Shown piece by piece: positions 30,685 through 41,346 of a stretch of DNA of 64,000 nucleotides (the stretch's first letter is position 1; the number at the start of each line of letters is the position of its first letter). The stretch comes from Paracoccaceae bacterium (GTDB lineage Bacteria; Pseudomonadota; Alphaproteobacteria; Rhodobacterales; Rhodobacteraceae): NCBI GenBank assembly GCA_002402045.2, contig NVUX02000006.1, positions 134,254 to 198,253 of the forward strand, written 5' to 3'. The position numbers and the translations under genes are program-made. The notes beneath the pieces were generated by a model. It worked only from the letters and a program-made list of their open reading frames with translations. It did not search any database and was not told the origin of the DNA.

Positions 30685-31569
30685 TTAATCAGCCAGAAGC
30701 ATCAGCAGCGCCACAATCACAGCCGCAATGCCAGCCATAATAGCCGCCGAGATCATCGGCCCCCCGAGTGCAATTTCCCAGGCAATCACCCAAGCGGGCA
30801 CAAGGTATGTGTAGGCCATAACCTTGGCGGCTTTTAGGTGCATCGCAGCATATTGCAGCAGGAAAAACGTGGTCGCGGAGGCAAAAATGGTAATATAGGC
30901 GAGGGTTATCCAGACGATCGGTGGCAGGCTGGTAAAGTCTGTTTCCAATAGGCTTTCTGCGCCATAAATGCTTAGTAATATGAAACCCGCCACCATCATC
31001 CCGAGCGTAAATACCAAAGGTTTTTCGCCTCTATTAAGCAGCTTTATCAACGGAGTATAGAGCGCGTGTGCCACCACCCCGATAAAAAATATCATCTCGC
31101 CCCGGCCAATTTGAAAGACAATAATCGCGTCTACATCACCGCGAAAGATCACCCAAACTGCCCCGCCAGCCGCAAGTATCAGCGCGGCGGCCATCCTCGG
31201 GGTTGTAACTTGGCGCAGCAAAAGCCAGCCAAAGCCCGCCGACAGCACCGGCGTGAGCGTAAAAACCGCGCTGGCAGAAACTGGCGCAGCAGTTTTTAGC
31301 CCTTCAAACATGGTTACAAAATAAACAGCAAATAGCCCGCCGAGCACCAAATATCGCCACGGTGCTGAAATATCTCGCCTCTTAATGCCCGGACCAACGA
31401 AAACGATTGTGCCAATAATCAAGGATGCCAGCATAAACCGCACCGCATTGAGCGCGGCGGGGTCGATCAGATTTGCCGCCCGCGCCCCGAGCGCAAACGA
31501 GCCGGCCACCAGCGCTGAAAACAGCAGCATCGCTAAATGCCCGCGCACCGTAGGGCTTTGAAAATTCAC
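30685..31569 (-). CDS. EamA/DMT family transporter
   Basis: About 295 aa hydrophobic; SASAVFTLTPVLSAGFGWLLL; probable GTG start at 31567-31569 next to the upstream stop. Confidence 0.82.
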   Translation of the reverse strand: MNFQSPTVRGHLAMLLFSALVAGSFALGARAANLIDPAALNAVRFMLASLIIGTIVFVGPGIKRRDISAPWRYLVLGGLFAVYFVTMFEGLKTAAPVSASAVFTLTPVLSAGFGWLLLRQVTTPRMAAALILAAGGAVWVIFRGDVDAIIVFQIGRGEMIFFIGVVAHALYTPLIKLLNRGEKPLVFTLGMMVAGFILLSIYGAESLLETDFTSLPPIVWITLAYITIFASATTFFLLQYAAMHLKAAKVMAYTYLVPAWVIAWEIALGGPMISAAIMAGIAAVIVALLMLLAD

Positions 31570-31570
31570 A

Positions 31571-34000
31571 TTAAAACCTATCAAGCAAGCGGTTGAGGTA
31601 GTCGAGCTCTTCGGTTGGCCGCTGGGCGTCCCCCGAGCGTCGCCGAATTTCATCGAGCAGTTCTCGCGCGCGGTCTGACGCGTTTTGGTCCGGTATGGCC
31701 GTATCTCCGTCGGCCCGGCCTCTATTCCCTATTGGCCGCCCCAGCGGGTCACGCTCAGCGGTCACTTCGCCATCTTGGCCAGAGCGCCCTGCTTGCTCAC
31801 GGTTTTCCATATCGCGCAGGGTTTGTCGCATGTTTTCCATCGCTTGCGCTTGCGCATCAAAAGCGCCCGAAAAGTCGCCGTCCTCTAGCCTGTCCCGCGC
31901 ATCACCCATGTTGCGACCGGCCTCCTCCAGCGCCTCGCCACCCGCGCCATCCTCTTGCATTTGCTCAACAAATTCGCGCAGTTGTTCTTGTCGCTCGGCC
32001 AAAGACTGCCCCTCTTCGTTGCCTTCATTTTGCTGGTTAAATTGCTCCTGAAGCTGCTGAAACGCCTCATCAGAAAGCTGTTGCTGCTCCTGCAATCCAT
32101 CTTGCATTTGTTGCTGCTCAGAGTTTTGTTGCGGCTGCCCATTGCCAGATCCTTGCACCATTTGCATGTTGTCCATGAAGTTTTGCAGCTCTTCTAGCAG
32201 TTGCTGCGCCTCTTCCGTTTGGCCATTTTCTGAAAGCTCCTGGATACGGTCCAGCATTTCCTGAAGCTGATCCGCCGTTATGGTCTGGGTCTCGCCCTGC
32301 GCTTGTTGCTGGTTTGGGTCGGCATTCTGCGCCAACTCGTTCATATAATCGCGCGTGGCATCGCGTAATTCGTCCATCAGGTCTGCAATTTCATCTTTGT
32401 TGGCCCCGTTTTCCAGCGCTTGCGAAAGCCGTTCCTGCGCGCGCCGTAGCCGCGCTTCCGCCCCGCTCAGGTCACCGTTTTCAATCTGTAGCGCAATCCT
32501 CCAGAGCAGCTCTTCAAGCTCGGCGCGCTCCTTGCCAGAAAGCCCGTCTTCCATCTGATAGCCCATCCGCCTGATAGCACTGCGGAGCAATAAATATGTG
32601 GAAGCATTGGGAAAAAGACCGTCTTCTGGCTGATAGCTGATCGCCCGCAGCACCTGCGATATCCGCAAATCATTCTCGGGAGACCACATCATATCGCGCC
32701 GTTGCTCCACCACGGCTCCCGCCAGTTGATCAAAGAAACTCAGCGCCGGAAGCGAGTCAGTTTCCAGCTCGACACTGGCCACCTGCCCCGCACCATCGGT
32801 CACCTCAAGCGTGATTGTCACCGGTAGATGCGCCCACATTTCTTTTGAAAAATCAGCCAGTAGGGTTTCTTTAATATCCGTCAGATCCTGCGTAAAAGGC
32901 AATGGAAGATCACCGGTAAAATCGGCAGGCAGCGCCACGGGGTTAGCGGCCAACCCAAAAACACGTTGAACCTGCGCAAGATCCGGGCGGATAATATATT
33001 GCGTCGAAACAATGCCATAATCATCCGTGGCCGCATATTCTATTGAAAGCTCCCCTTCGCGGGATTTGCTGATTCCATCAGGAACGCTAAGCGTTGGTGG
33101 GGCATCCGCAATCACTACAATTTGCCATTTACCGAGCGATTTTTCGCCGTCCAAAACCTCGACAAGCCCGTTATGCAACACCGTAAAGCGCCCATCCCGT
33201 GCTGGCGCACCGTCCTCGTAGGCGGTCAGCATTGCAGCCTCCCCGCTCACCGCTTCGGTAAGCGAAAACGCGCCGTCACCATAGGTCCGCAATGTTATTT
33301 CACTGCCAACAGGCAGTTCAACCCGCCCGCCATCTTCCAGCTCGGTGAGATAAACCGCTGGTTTTCCGGTATAGGCTGGCGGGGTTGCCCACGCCTCTAT
33401 TGCCACGCTTGGGCCAGCGGCCGAAGCCCCGCCACCAATGGTGGCTTGCAGGGTTTCCACCCCGAATTTAGGCGCAAATAAGAGCGCAGTAATCACACCG
33501 GTCAATGCAAGAAGCCTAAGGCCGAAGCCATCTTTTTTTGCCAATTCTGGCGCGGGAAAAGGGGCGCGGGCGGCTTTGGCCTCTGTCTTCATTGTGTTGA
33601 TATGAGCGGCCCATAGATCTCGCGAAAACGGGTCTTTGCTGTTAATCGCGGGGCTATCTTGCAGGCTCGCAATCGGGCGGCTTTCCAAATTTTCATCAAG
33701 TTTTTCAAGTGCTTGCTGTCGTTTTGGCCATGAAAACAACCGCGCCCCAAAATAAAGCAGCCCCAAGCCAACCACCGCGACTAAACCAGTAGCCCCCATC
33801 GCCCATCCTGCTGGCAGGCCGCCCAAGGCGCCAAAAGCCAGCGCGGCATAGGCAAAGCCCAAAAACGTGAACAATGGCCAAAATGCGCGCAGGGTATTTT
33901 CCAGCAACAAGCTGAGGGTAGCAAGCGTAATGCGCCCACGCAAAAAGCCGAGCAACTTGCGCCGCCGGTTGGCCTCGGTAAATGTAATGCGTGGCGCCAT
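31571..34000 (-). CDS. TIGR02302/DUF4175 family protein with N-terminal TM segments and Gln/Glu-rich C-terminal half
   Basis: 809 aa; two N-terminal TM helices, FSRDLWAAHINTMKTEAK, long Q/E/N-rich coiled region. Confidence 0.82.
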   Translation of the reverse strand: MAPRITFTEANRRRKLLGFLRGRITLATLSLLLENTLRAFWPLFTFLGFAYAALAFGALGGLPAGWAMGATGLVAVVGLGLLYFGARLFSWPKRQQALEKLDENLESRPIASLQDSPAINSKDPFSRDLWAAHINTMKTEAKAARAPFPAPELAKKDGFGLRLLALTGVITALLFAPKFGVETLQATIGGGASAAGPSVAIEAWATPPAYTGKPAVYLTELEDGGRVELPVGSEITLRTYGDGAFSLTEAVSGEAAMLTAYEDGAPARDGRFTVLHNGLVEVLDGEKSLGKWQIVVIADAPPTLSVPDGISKSREGELSIEYAATDDYGIVSTQYIIRPDLAQVQRVFGLAANPVALPADFTGDLPLPFTQDLTDIKETLLADFSKEMWAHLPVTITLEVTDGAGQVASVELETDSLPALSFFDQLAGAVVEQRRDMMWSPENDLRISQVLRAISYQPEDGLFPNASTYLLLRSAIRRMGYQMEDGLSGKERAELEELLWRIALQIENGDLSGAEARLRRAQERLSQALENGANKDEIADLMDELRDATRDYMNELAQNADPNQQQAQGETQTITADQLQEMLDRIQELSENGQTEEAQQLLEELQNFMDNMQMVQGSGNGQPQQNSEQQQMQDGLQEQQQLSDEAFQQLQEQFNQQNEGNEEGQSLAERQEQLREFVEQMQEDGAGGEALEEAGRNMGDARDRLEDGDFSGAFDAQAQAMENMRQTLRDMENREQAGRSGQDGEVTAERDPLGRPIGNRGRADGDTAIPDQNASDRARELLDEIRRRSGDAQRPTEELDYLNRLLDRF

Positions 34001-34009
34001 TTCAGACCT

Positions 34010-35281
34010 TTATGATTCCATCCATTCGGGCAGTTTATCTCGGGAAATCATTTCTTCATAGGTGGGCCGTGGTCGAACCACGGCAAATTGATCCCCCTTC
34101 ACCAGCACTTCCGGAATAAGCGGGCGGGCATTGTATTCAGACGCCATCACGGCCCCATAAGCCCCCGCCGAGCGAAACGCCACAAGGTCTCCGCTTTTCA
34201 GCGGTGGCATGTTGCGCTGCTTGGTAAATGTATCTCCGCTTTCGCATACCGGCCCTACAATATCCACCGGCGATGGCTCCACCCCGGGGGCAGGCTCAAC
34301 AACTGCAATAATATCATGGTGCGCGTCATACATCGCGGGGCGAATAAGATCGTTCATTGCGGCATCAATGATCAAAAAATCACGGCCTTCGCCCTGCTTC
34401 AGGTAAATCACTTTACTGACCATAATGCCCGCATTCCCGGCAATCAGTCGCCCCGGCTCAATCTCGATCTCGCAGCCCAAATGGCCAACGGTATCGCGGA
34501 TAACCTGCCCATATTCCATGGGCAAAGGCGGCGCTTCATTTGTGCGCTCATAAGGGATGCCTAGGCCGCCACCAAGGTCCAACCGGCGAATATTATGGCC
34601 GTCTGCGCGCAAGGTTTCGGTAAGCTCGGCAACCTTGGTAAAGGCCTGCCTATAAGGCTCCAAATCAGTGAGCTGCGAGCCGATATGCACATCAATGCCC
34701 ACCACTTCAAGGCCCGGAAGGCTGGCCGCCTCAGCAAACGCTTCGCGTGCCTTACTCATCGGAATGCCGAATTTGTTTTCAGATTTTCCGGTGGCTATTT
34801 TTGCATGGGTTTTAGCATCCACATCGGGGTTCACCCGCAGCGTAATGCTGGCCGTTTTCCCCATAGCCGTGGCCACTTTGCTAAGCAGCCGAAGCTCCGG
34901 CTCACTCTCCACATTAAACTGGCGAATGCCGCCGTGCAGCACCTGCCACATCTCTTCCTCGGTTTTACCTACGCCGGAAAACACGATCATATCACCCGAA
35001 ACGCCCGCCGCCCGCGCCTTGGCATATTCACCGCCTGAAACCACATCCATGCCTGCGCCCATGGCGGCCAATGTGCGCAGCACGGCCATATTTCCGTTGG
35101 CCTTCATGGCAAAGAATATTTTATGATCCAGCCCGTGCAGAGCCTCGTCGAACACGGTAAAGTGGCGCTCAAGTGTGGCGGTGGAATAGAGGTAAAACGG
35201 CGTGCCAACAGTCGCCGCGATCTCGGAAACGGATACGTCTTCGGCGTGTAAAGCACCGTCTTTATAGATAAAATGGTCCAT
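34010..35281 (-). CDS. lysA: Diaminopimelate decarboxylase
   Basis: 423 aa; IFFAMKANGNMAVLRTLAAMGAGMDVVSGGEYAKA; VVGIDVHIGSQLTD; GPVCESGDTF. Confidence 0.95.
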   Translation of the reverse strand: MDHFIYKDGALHAEDVSVSEIAATVGTPFYLYSTATLERHFTVFDEALHGLDHKIFFAMKANGNMAVLRTLAAMGAGMDVVSGGEYAKARAAGVSGDMIVFSGVGKTEEEMWQVLHGGIRQFNVESEPELRLLSKVATAMGKTASITLRVNPDVDAKTHAKIATGKSENKFGIPMSKAREAFAEAASLPGLEVVGIDVHIGSQLTDLEPYRQAFTKVAELTETLRADGHNIRRLDLGGGLGIPYERTNEAPPLPMEYGQVIRDTVGHLGCEIEIEPGRLIAGNAGIMVSKVIYLKQGEGRDFLIIDAAMNDLIRPAMYDAHHDIIAVVEPAPGVEPSPVDIVGPVCESGDTFTKQRNMPPLKSGDLVAFRSAGAYGAVMASEYNARPLIPEVLVKGDQFAVVRPRPTYEEMISRDKLPEWMES

Positions 35282-35595
35282 CAGTTGCGGGCTCTAGTTC
35301 GTAAAAATAGGTAAAGCGGCAAGCCGCAGGAAAGCCCGATCATAACCATGGCGGGCAAAGCCACAAGGGGGAAATAATCCCGCCGTGCTATACACTCGGT
35401 AAGCGCAAAGATCGAGAAAACGATTGCGGAAATGATGAGGTCCCACAATAGGCCGGTGCTGGCACCGTTTTCGGTCCACGCGGCCAGCAGCCCCATGAGC
35501 GCACCACCGTTTTGCACCCAGCCAAGCATAAAAAACAACGGGACAATCGCCCCGATGATGCTCATCGCCAAATAAAACAACCTTAATTTAGACAT
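35281..35595 (-). CDS. DUF2834-like small membrane protein
   Basis: 104 aa; about 3 TM segments; LAMSIIGAIVPLFFMLGWVQNGG; abuts lysA. Confidence 0.55.
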   Translation of the reverse strand: MSKLRLFYLAMSIIGAIVPLFFMLGWVQNGGALMGLLAAWTENGASTGLLWDLIISAIVFSIFALTECIARRDYFPLVALPAMVMIGLSCGLPLYLFLRTRARN

Positions 35596-35641
35596 TTCGC
35601 CCCCTTGTTTTGAGCTAACGCATCAAAGGAGCCGGATCAAG

Positions 35642-36199
35642 CTATTCAACGTGGATATAATAGATCGAATATATCCACGTATCGTCATTCATCTCTGCCA
35701 AATCCGCCCGCTCCGCACGTGGGAAAACCAAGTGTGTCGGCCCGTAATCGCCCAAAGAAAAGGGCCTGCCGTCTTGTTTTAGCGCGATCACGGCACCATT
35801 CGCAATGGCGTCGGCAAGATCAAGATCCACCTGAAATCCATCCAGAGCCATCACGGTTACTGTGCTTCCAGTCGCACCCGCAGCAGATAAAACATCCGCT
35901 AAAAGTGGGCCTTGGTATTCATGCACATCACCACCCATCGGAAAATCAGCTTTGATGGTGGTCATGCCTATGCCTTGTAGGGCCGCATAATCAAACTGTG
36001 CGGCCGCACTAAACTCGACATCATTATAGAGGAAAAACTTGTCGGTTTCACCAACTGGTCCGCGGGACGGATTGGCGACATTGCCGCTTATCGTCAAAAT
36101 AATCGGCCCACGCAGGGGCGCTTCGGCGCTAAGCGGGGCCGCCAGTGAGGCGGCCAAAATGGTGAGAATCAAAGCTCTTCTAGAGACGGACATAAGCAT
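35642..36199 (-). CDS. Exported molybdopterin-binding (sulfite oxidase-like fold) domain protein
   Basis: 185 aa; signal peptide; ILTISGNVANPSRGP, GDVHEYQGPLLADVLSAAGATGSTVTVMALDGFQVDLDLADA; contains no cysteine. Confidence 0.7.
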   Translation of the reverse strand: MLMSVSRRALILTILAASLAAPLSAEAPLRGPIILTISGNVANPSRGPVGETDKFFLYNDVEFSAAAQFDYAALQGIGMTTIKADFPMGGDVHEYQGPLLADVLSAAGATGSTVTVMALDGFQVDLDLADAIANGAVIALKQDGRPFSLGDYGPTHLVFPRAERADLAEMNDDTWIYSIYYIHVE

Positions 36200-36232
36200 A
36201 CCTTCGGTTGCGCCACCTCTTTTGGGCAGCTG

Positions 36233-36343
36233 TTATGGAGCGGCGACCGGCACAAGCGGATCGCCTTTCACACCACACCCCGAAATGGTTAACGGAAAGC
36301 TAACGATTGCAAGAAATGTTAAGATTTTGCTAATATTCCTCAT
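36233..36343 (-). CDS. lptM: LptM-type small lipoprotein (36 aa)
   Basis: Reverse translation: [36 protein letters not shown]; lipobox then CGxKGxPL; ATG overlaps argH stop. Below the ORF-track size cutoff. Confidence 0.82.
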   Translation of the reverse strand: MRNISKILTFLAIVSFPLTISGCGVKGDPLVPVAAP

Positions 36344-37734
36344 GAAAGCGCCTCTTTCCAGCGCGCAATTTGTGCGCGCACCTGTGAGGGCGCGGTACCG
36401 CCATAGCTTACGCGGCTCGCCACCGAGTTTTCCACTCCCAGCACTTCATATACCGCTTCGGTAATCTGTCCTTCAACAGATTGCATCTGCTCAAGGCTCA
36501 GCTCGTGTAAATCACAGCCCTGATCTTCGGCCATTTTCACCAATGCGCCGGTAACGTGGTGCGCATCGCGGAAGGGCATATTAAGCGCCCGCACCAAAAA
36601 ATCAGCGAGGTCTGTCGCCGTCGAAAAACCGCTGGCGGCGGCGGTGCGCAATGGCTCGGGGTTGGGCCTAAGATCGGCCATCATCCCCGTGAGCGCGGCG
36701 AGCGAAAGCATGATGCTATCGGCGGCGTCAAACACCTGCTCCTTATCTTCCTGCATGTCTTTTGAATAGGCCAGCGGAAGGCCTTTCATAATCGTCAGCA
36801 ACGCAACAAGCGAGCCCGTAATCCGCCCGACTTTGGAGCGCAAAAGCTCTGCCGCATCAGGGTTTTTCTTTTGCGGCATGATGCTTGAGCCGGTTGAGAA
36901 CCGATCCGAAATTGTTACGAATCGAAACTGGGCTGATGACCAAATCACAAGTTCTTCTGCAATTCGTGAAATGTGAATTGCACAAATCGAACATGAGGTC
37001 AAAAACTCCAACGCAAAGTCCCGATCCGAGACCGCGTCAAGGGAATTGGCTGATGGACGGTCAAACCCGAGCGCTTCTGCCGTCATATCCCGATCAATCG
37101 GGAAGGACGTTCCGGCCAGCGCCGCAGCACCAAGCGGCGACTCGTTCATCCGCTTGCGGGCGTCCTCAAAGCGCGAGCGATCCCGCGCGAACATCTCGAC
37201 ATAGGCCATCATATGGTGGCCCCACGTAACCGGCTGAGCCACCTGCAAATGGGTAAAACCGGGCATGACCATATCGGCCCCTGCCTCAGCCTGTGCCACA
37301 AAAACCTTCATCAACGCCGAAAGCCCGTCAATCGCCGCATCCATCTGGCCGCGCACCCAAAGCTTAAAATCTGTCGCGACCTGATCATTACGCGAACGCG
37401 CGGTGTGCAGCCGCCCCGCCGCCGGCCCCACAATCTCTGTCAGCCGCGCCTCTACATTCATGTGAATGTCTTCCAACGCGGTCGAAAACGCAAAAGTTCC
37501 GCCCTCGATCTCTGACAATACCGTGAGCAGGCCTTTCCGAATGGCCGTTGCATCGCTATCCTCAATGATACCCTGAGCAGCCAGCATGGCGGCGTGGGCG
37601 CGGGAGCCTTCAATATCCTGCTTGGCCATCTTTTGATCATAGCCGATCGAAGCGTTAATCGCCTCCATTATGGCATCTGGCCCCGCAGAAAACCTTCCGC
37701 CCCACATTGCATTTGCTGACTTTTTATCCGACAT
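36340..37734 (-). CDS. argH: Argininosuccinate lyase
   Basis: 464 aa; [47 protein letters not shown]. Confidence 0.96.
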   Translation of the reverse strand: MSDKKSANAMWGGRFSAGPDAIMEAINASIGYDQKMAKQDIEGSRAHAAMLAAQGIIEDSDATAIRKGLLTVLSEIEGGTFAFSTALEDIHMNVEARLTEIVGPAAGRLHTARSRNDQVATDFKLWVRGQMDAAIDGLSALMKVFVAQAEAGADMVMPGFTHLQVAQPVTWGHHMMAYVEMFARDRSRFEDARKRMNESPLGAAALAGTSFPIDRDMTAEALGFDRPSANSLDAVSDRDFALEFLTSCSICAIHISRIAEELVIWSSAQFRFVTISDRFSTGSSIMPQKKNPDAAELLRSKVGRITGSLVALLTIMKGLPLAYSKDMQEDKEQVFDAADSIMLSLAALTGMMADLRPNPEPLRTAAASGFSTATDLADFLVRALNMPFRDAHHVTGALVKMAEDQGCDLHELSLEQMQSVEGQITEAVYEVLGVENSVASRVSYGGTAPSQVRAQIARWKEALS

Positions 37735-37761
37735 ATCGCTAAACCCCTTTGGAGAGGCCCG

Positions 37762-38337
37762 ATGAAAACGCCCCTGATTGCCCTGCTATACGCCGCTTTG
37801 ACCCTTGGTGCAAACCAAGGTTTTACACAAGAGATCACGCCCGAACTTCGCACCGAGCTGCTGGAGATGCGCGCAGGCAATATGCGCAAACTAAAAGTGC
37901 AAACCGAGCCGCAGGCTGCGGTACTCACTACGTTTACGAACCCCGCAGGGGAAACGCTGAGCCTAGCCGATAGCACTGGCAAAATTCGGGTGCTGAATTT
38001 TTGGGCAACGTGGTGCTTCCCATGCCGCGAAGAAATGCCAACGCTGGATGCGCTGCAAAAACAGCTGGGTGGGGATGATTTTGAGGTACTCACCGTTGCC
38101 ACAGGGTTTAACAACCTTGATGGCATCAAACGGTTTTTAGAGCAGGCAGAAGTGACCGCACTGCCGATTCTACTAGACCCTGATTCATCACTTGGGGCCG
38201 AGTTTGGTGCCATTGGCCTGCCGCTTACGGTGATTCTTAATAGAGAAGGCCAAGAAATTGCAAGATTAACCGGTGGAGCGGAATGGGATAGCGAAAGCGC
38301 TTTAAACATAATTGGCACCTTACTTTTATTGGAATAA
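37762..38337 (+). CDS. TlpA-like thioredoxin-fold protein
   Basis: 191 aa; signal peptide; [31 protein letters not shown] (WCFPC); divergent from argH. Confidence 0.9.
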   Translation: MKTPLIALLYAALTLGANQGFTQEITPELRTELLEMRAGNMRKLKVQTEPQAAVLTTFTNPAGETLSLADSTGKIRVLNFWATWCFPCREEMPTLDALQKQLGGDDFEVLTVATGFNNLDGIKRFLEQAEVTALPILLDPDSSLGAEFGAIGLPLTVILNREGQEIARLTGGAEWDSESALNIIGTLLLLE

Positions 38338-38451
38338 TTACTCTAAAATTTGATTCAACTAAATAGAACATTTTAAGAACAATTTAGGAATATTTACGTT
38401 CTGTTAACTTTTCTCGGCCAAGTTGAAATTGTATTGATTATGGAGAATTCG

Positions 38452-39270
38452 ATGGCACAGAATTGGGAAGCATTTGAGGGCCACGCCACCAAGAAAGATC
38501 TGAAGCTTGAAAAAACGCGTGCAATGGTATCTGCCGCGATTGACGAAGGACGCGTTGGGTTGGCTTTTCAGCCGATATTCCGTTCCGGCCCGCGGCCATT
38601 GGTTGCTTTTCATGAAGGCCTTATCAGAATTCGAGATCGGGACGGGCGCACTTTATCAGCTGGTGAATTTATCCCGGCAGTCGAAGACACAACTCTGGTG
38701 CAAGCTATTGACAGGATCGCCCTGCAAAGAGCACTTGATATGCTCAGCGCAGACCCACGCCAGCGTATCTCAGTAAACATTTCAATGAACACCATTGGAG
38801 ATGCAGACTGGATGCGCATATTGGAAAGCGGTTGCAAAAACAGCCCTGATATCGCAGATCGTCTGATCATAGAACTTACGGAATCCACCCCGATTCATGA
38901 TCCGGAATACGTCGCCTATTTCATAGAAAAGGGTCACAAACTCGGGTGTAGCTTTGCAATTGACGATTTCGGCTCCGGCTATACCGGCTTCAGCCACTTT
39001 CGCAAATACAAATTTGATATGGTGAAAATAGATGGCCAATTCATAAGCGATTTGCCAAATAACAGAGACAACCAAGTTTTAGTCGAAGCCTTGGTTATGA
39101 TCGCACGGCAATTTGATATGTTTACCGTAGCTGAATTTGTCGAAACCGCCGAAGAATCGGCACTCGTGCAAAAACTTGGGATCGATGCAATGCAAGGGTA
39201 CTATTATGGCCGTTCAGCAGAAATGCCGATCTGCCTAAATACAGGATCTCAGATTGGTGCGCGCGCTTAA
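38452..39270 (+). CDS. EAL domain protein (putative c-di-GMP phosphodiesterase)
   Basis: FQPIF...HEGLIRIR, SVNISMNTIGD, IIELTES, FAIDDFGSGYTGFSHFRKYKFDMVKIDGQFI, TVAEFVE; start at ATG after GGAG (ORF track begins 38434 at TTG). Confidence 0.88.
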   Translation: MAQNWEAFEGHATKKDLKLEKTRAMVSAAIDEGRVGLAFQPIFRSGPRPLVAFHEGLIRIRDRDGRTLSAGEFIPAVEDTTLVQAIDRIALQRALDMLSADPRQRISVNISMNTIGDADWMRILESGCKNSPDIADRLIIELTESTPIHDPEYVAYFIEKGHKLGCSFAIDDFGSGYTGFSHFRKYKFDMVKIDGQFISDLPNNRDNQVLVEALVMIARQFDMFTVAEFVETAEESALVQKLGIDAMQGYYYGRSAEMPICLNTGSQIGARA

Positions 39271-39369
39271 ATCATCAGTTTTTGAGGCTAAACTCTTAGA
39301 GATTATTGGCGGCAAAAAACTGCCGCCTTAATCCAAACTTAGAGCATGGAGCAATTTGGCTGCCTAAAA

Positions 39370-39942
39370 TCAGCTTTTATCCGCCAACTTAGAAATTTGG
39401 TCCTGCATGGCGGCTAGTTGCTGCTTTAGAGCGTCTAGCTCTTCATTTCCATTCGGCTCTGGTTCAGATATCGGGGCTGAAGTGGCGGCAGGAAAAGGCG
39501 AAAACATTTTTACTGCGTTTTCCATCCATTCCATATTTCCGCGCGTGAGGCTTTCCATATTTGCCATCACAGGATTCTGGCCCATCACAGAGTTGATCTG
39601 TTCACGCATATTATCCTGATTCTTGGTAAAACTCTCCATCGAAGCTTCGAGATAGCCGGGCACTAACCCCTCAAGAGAATCACCATAAAGCCCAATGAGC
39701 TGGCGAAGAAACTTTACGGGCAAAAGGTTTTGCCCTTTAGATTCTTCTTCAAAGATGATTTGGGCCAATACTGAACGCGTGATATCGTCGCCAGATTTAG
39801 CATCTTTAACTACGAAATCCTGCCCTTCACGCACCATAACAGCAAGGTCGTCCAGCGTTACATAGCTAGACTTCGCCGTGTTATACAGGCGCCGGTTGGC
39901 ATATTTCTTAATAACAATTACGTCGGCTTCACTGTCTGCCAT
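39370..39942 (-). CDS. phaR: Polyhydroxyalkanoate synthesis repressor PhaR
   Basis: 190 aa; VIKKYANRRLYNTAKSSYVTLDDLAVMVREGQDFVVKDAKSGDDITRSVLAQIIFEEE. Confidence 0.94.
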   Translation of the reverse strand: MADSEADVIVIKKYANRRLYNTAKSSYVTLDDLAVMVREGQDFVVKDAKSGDDITRSVLAQIIFEEESKGQNLLPVKFLRQLIGLYGDSLEGLVPGYLEASMESFTKNQDNMREQINSVMGQNPVMANMESLTRGNMEWMENAVKMFSPFPAATSAPISEPEPNGNEELDALKQQLAAMQDQISKLADKS

Positions 39943-40158
39943 AGCATTCTCCTAAATCTGTCAGCTAGAATACTGTCCTTTCTCGCATCCGCAACGCAAA
40001 ACTCGCATCTGCACAATAGCTTGAATGATATACGATAATATTTCACGACAAAGATTCCCCACGCATCTTTATTGCGTCGAGAGGCTGAATTAGGACTTTT
40101 AATTACCCCATAATTATGCTGCAATGCACAAATACCGAATCGCCAAAAGGAGGTAACT

Positions 40159-41334
40159 GTGCCTGATATCGTCATTGCATCCGCAGCCCGCACCGCTGTG
40201 GGTAGTTTTCTTGGCTCTTTTGCCAACACACCTGCCCACGCTCTGGGCGAAGCCGTAATTCGCAGCCTTGTAGAGCGCGCTGGGATTGACCCAGCGGACG
40301 TCTCCGAAACCATTCTTGGGCAAGTGTTGACAGCGGGCCAAGGGCAAAACCCCGCACGCCAAGCTCATATAAATGCCGGCCTGTCCAACAAAGCTTCAGC
40401 ATGGGGCATTAACCAAGTATGTGGCTCGGGGCTGCGGGCTGTCGCGCTGGGGGCGCAACAAATCATCCTCGGAGACGCTGAAATTGTGGTGGCTGGCGGG
40501 CAAGAAAGCATGAGCCTTTCAACACATGTTGCCAACTTGCGGCAGGGCCAAAAAATGGGGGACATGCAATTTATTGACTGCATGGTCCGTGATGGGCTTT
40601 GGGATGCTTTCAACGATTACCACATGGGAATAACGGCCGAAAACGTGGCTAAACAGTGGGGCATTGACCGTGAAATGCAGGACGCTTTTGCGGTGGCCTC
40701 ACAAAATAAAGCTGAAGCAGCGCAGCTGGCTGGGCGCTTTAAGGATGAAATTATTCCGGTTACGCTCAAATCTCGGCGTGGCGAAACGGTTGTGGATACA
40801 GATGAATATATCCGCCACGGCGCAACGATTGAAAATATGCAAAAACTCCGCCCAGCATTTGCCAAAGATGGCACCGTAACGGCAGCCAATGCTTCAGGGC
40901 TAAACGATGGCGCAGCCGGCGTGTTGCTGATGACAGCGGCCAATGCCGAAAAACGCGGAATTGAGCCTTTGGGCCGGATCGTGGCCACGGCCACAGCGGG
41001 GCTGGACCCGTCTATCATGGGTGTTGGGCCGATTCATGCCTCCAAAAAGGCACTCGCAAAGGCGGGCTGGAAGGCTGAGGATCTTGACCTTGTTGAGGCA
41101 AATGAGGCCTTTGCAGCGCAGGCTTGCGCGGTGAATAAAGACATGGGCTGGGACCCGTCGGTTGTGAATGTAAACGGTGGGGCAATTGCGATTGGCCACC
41201 CGATCGGGGCTTCTGGTGCCCGTATCCTGAACACTTTGCTTTTTGAAATGAAGCGCCGTGATGCGAAAAAAGGGCTGGCAACGCTCTGCATTGGTGGTGG
41301 CATGGGCGTGGCGCTATGCGTTGCGCGCGATTAG
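40159..41334 (+). CDS. phaA: Acetyl-CoA C-acetyltransferase (beta-ketothiolase)
   Basis: 391 aa; [79 protein letters not shown]. Confidence 0.95.
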   Translation: MPDIVIASAARTAVGSFLGSFANTPAHALGEAVIRSLVERAGIDPADVSETILGQVLTAGQGQNPARQAHINAGLSNKASAWGINQVCGSGLRAVALGAQQIILGDAEIVVAGGQESMSLSTHVANLRQGQKMGDMQFIDCMVRDGLWDAFNDYHMGITAENVAKQWGIDREMQDAFAVASQNKAEAAQLAGRFKDEIIPVTLKSRRGETVVDTDEYIRHGATIENMQKLRPAFAKDGTVTAANASGLNDGAAGVLLMTAANAEKRGIEPLGRIVATATAGLDPSIMGVGPIHASKKALAKAGWKAEDLDLVEANEAFAAQACAVNKDMGWDPSVVNVNGGAIAIGHPIGASGARILNTLLFEMKRRDAKKGLATLCIGGGMGVALCVARD

Positions 41335-41346
41335 GGGGAATCGAAC

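Noticed and set aside
37668-38318. 216-aa minus-strand ORF opposite the TlpA-like gene
   Set aside because: Ser/Arg-rich shadow ORF; the TlpA-like WCFPC protein is the real gene.
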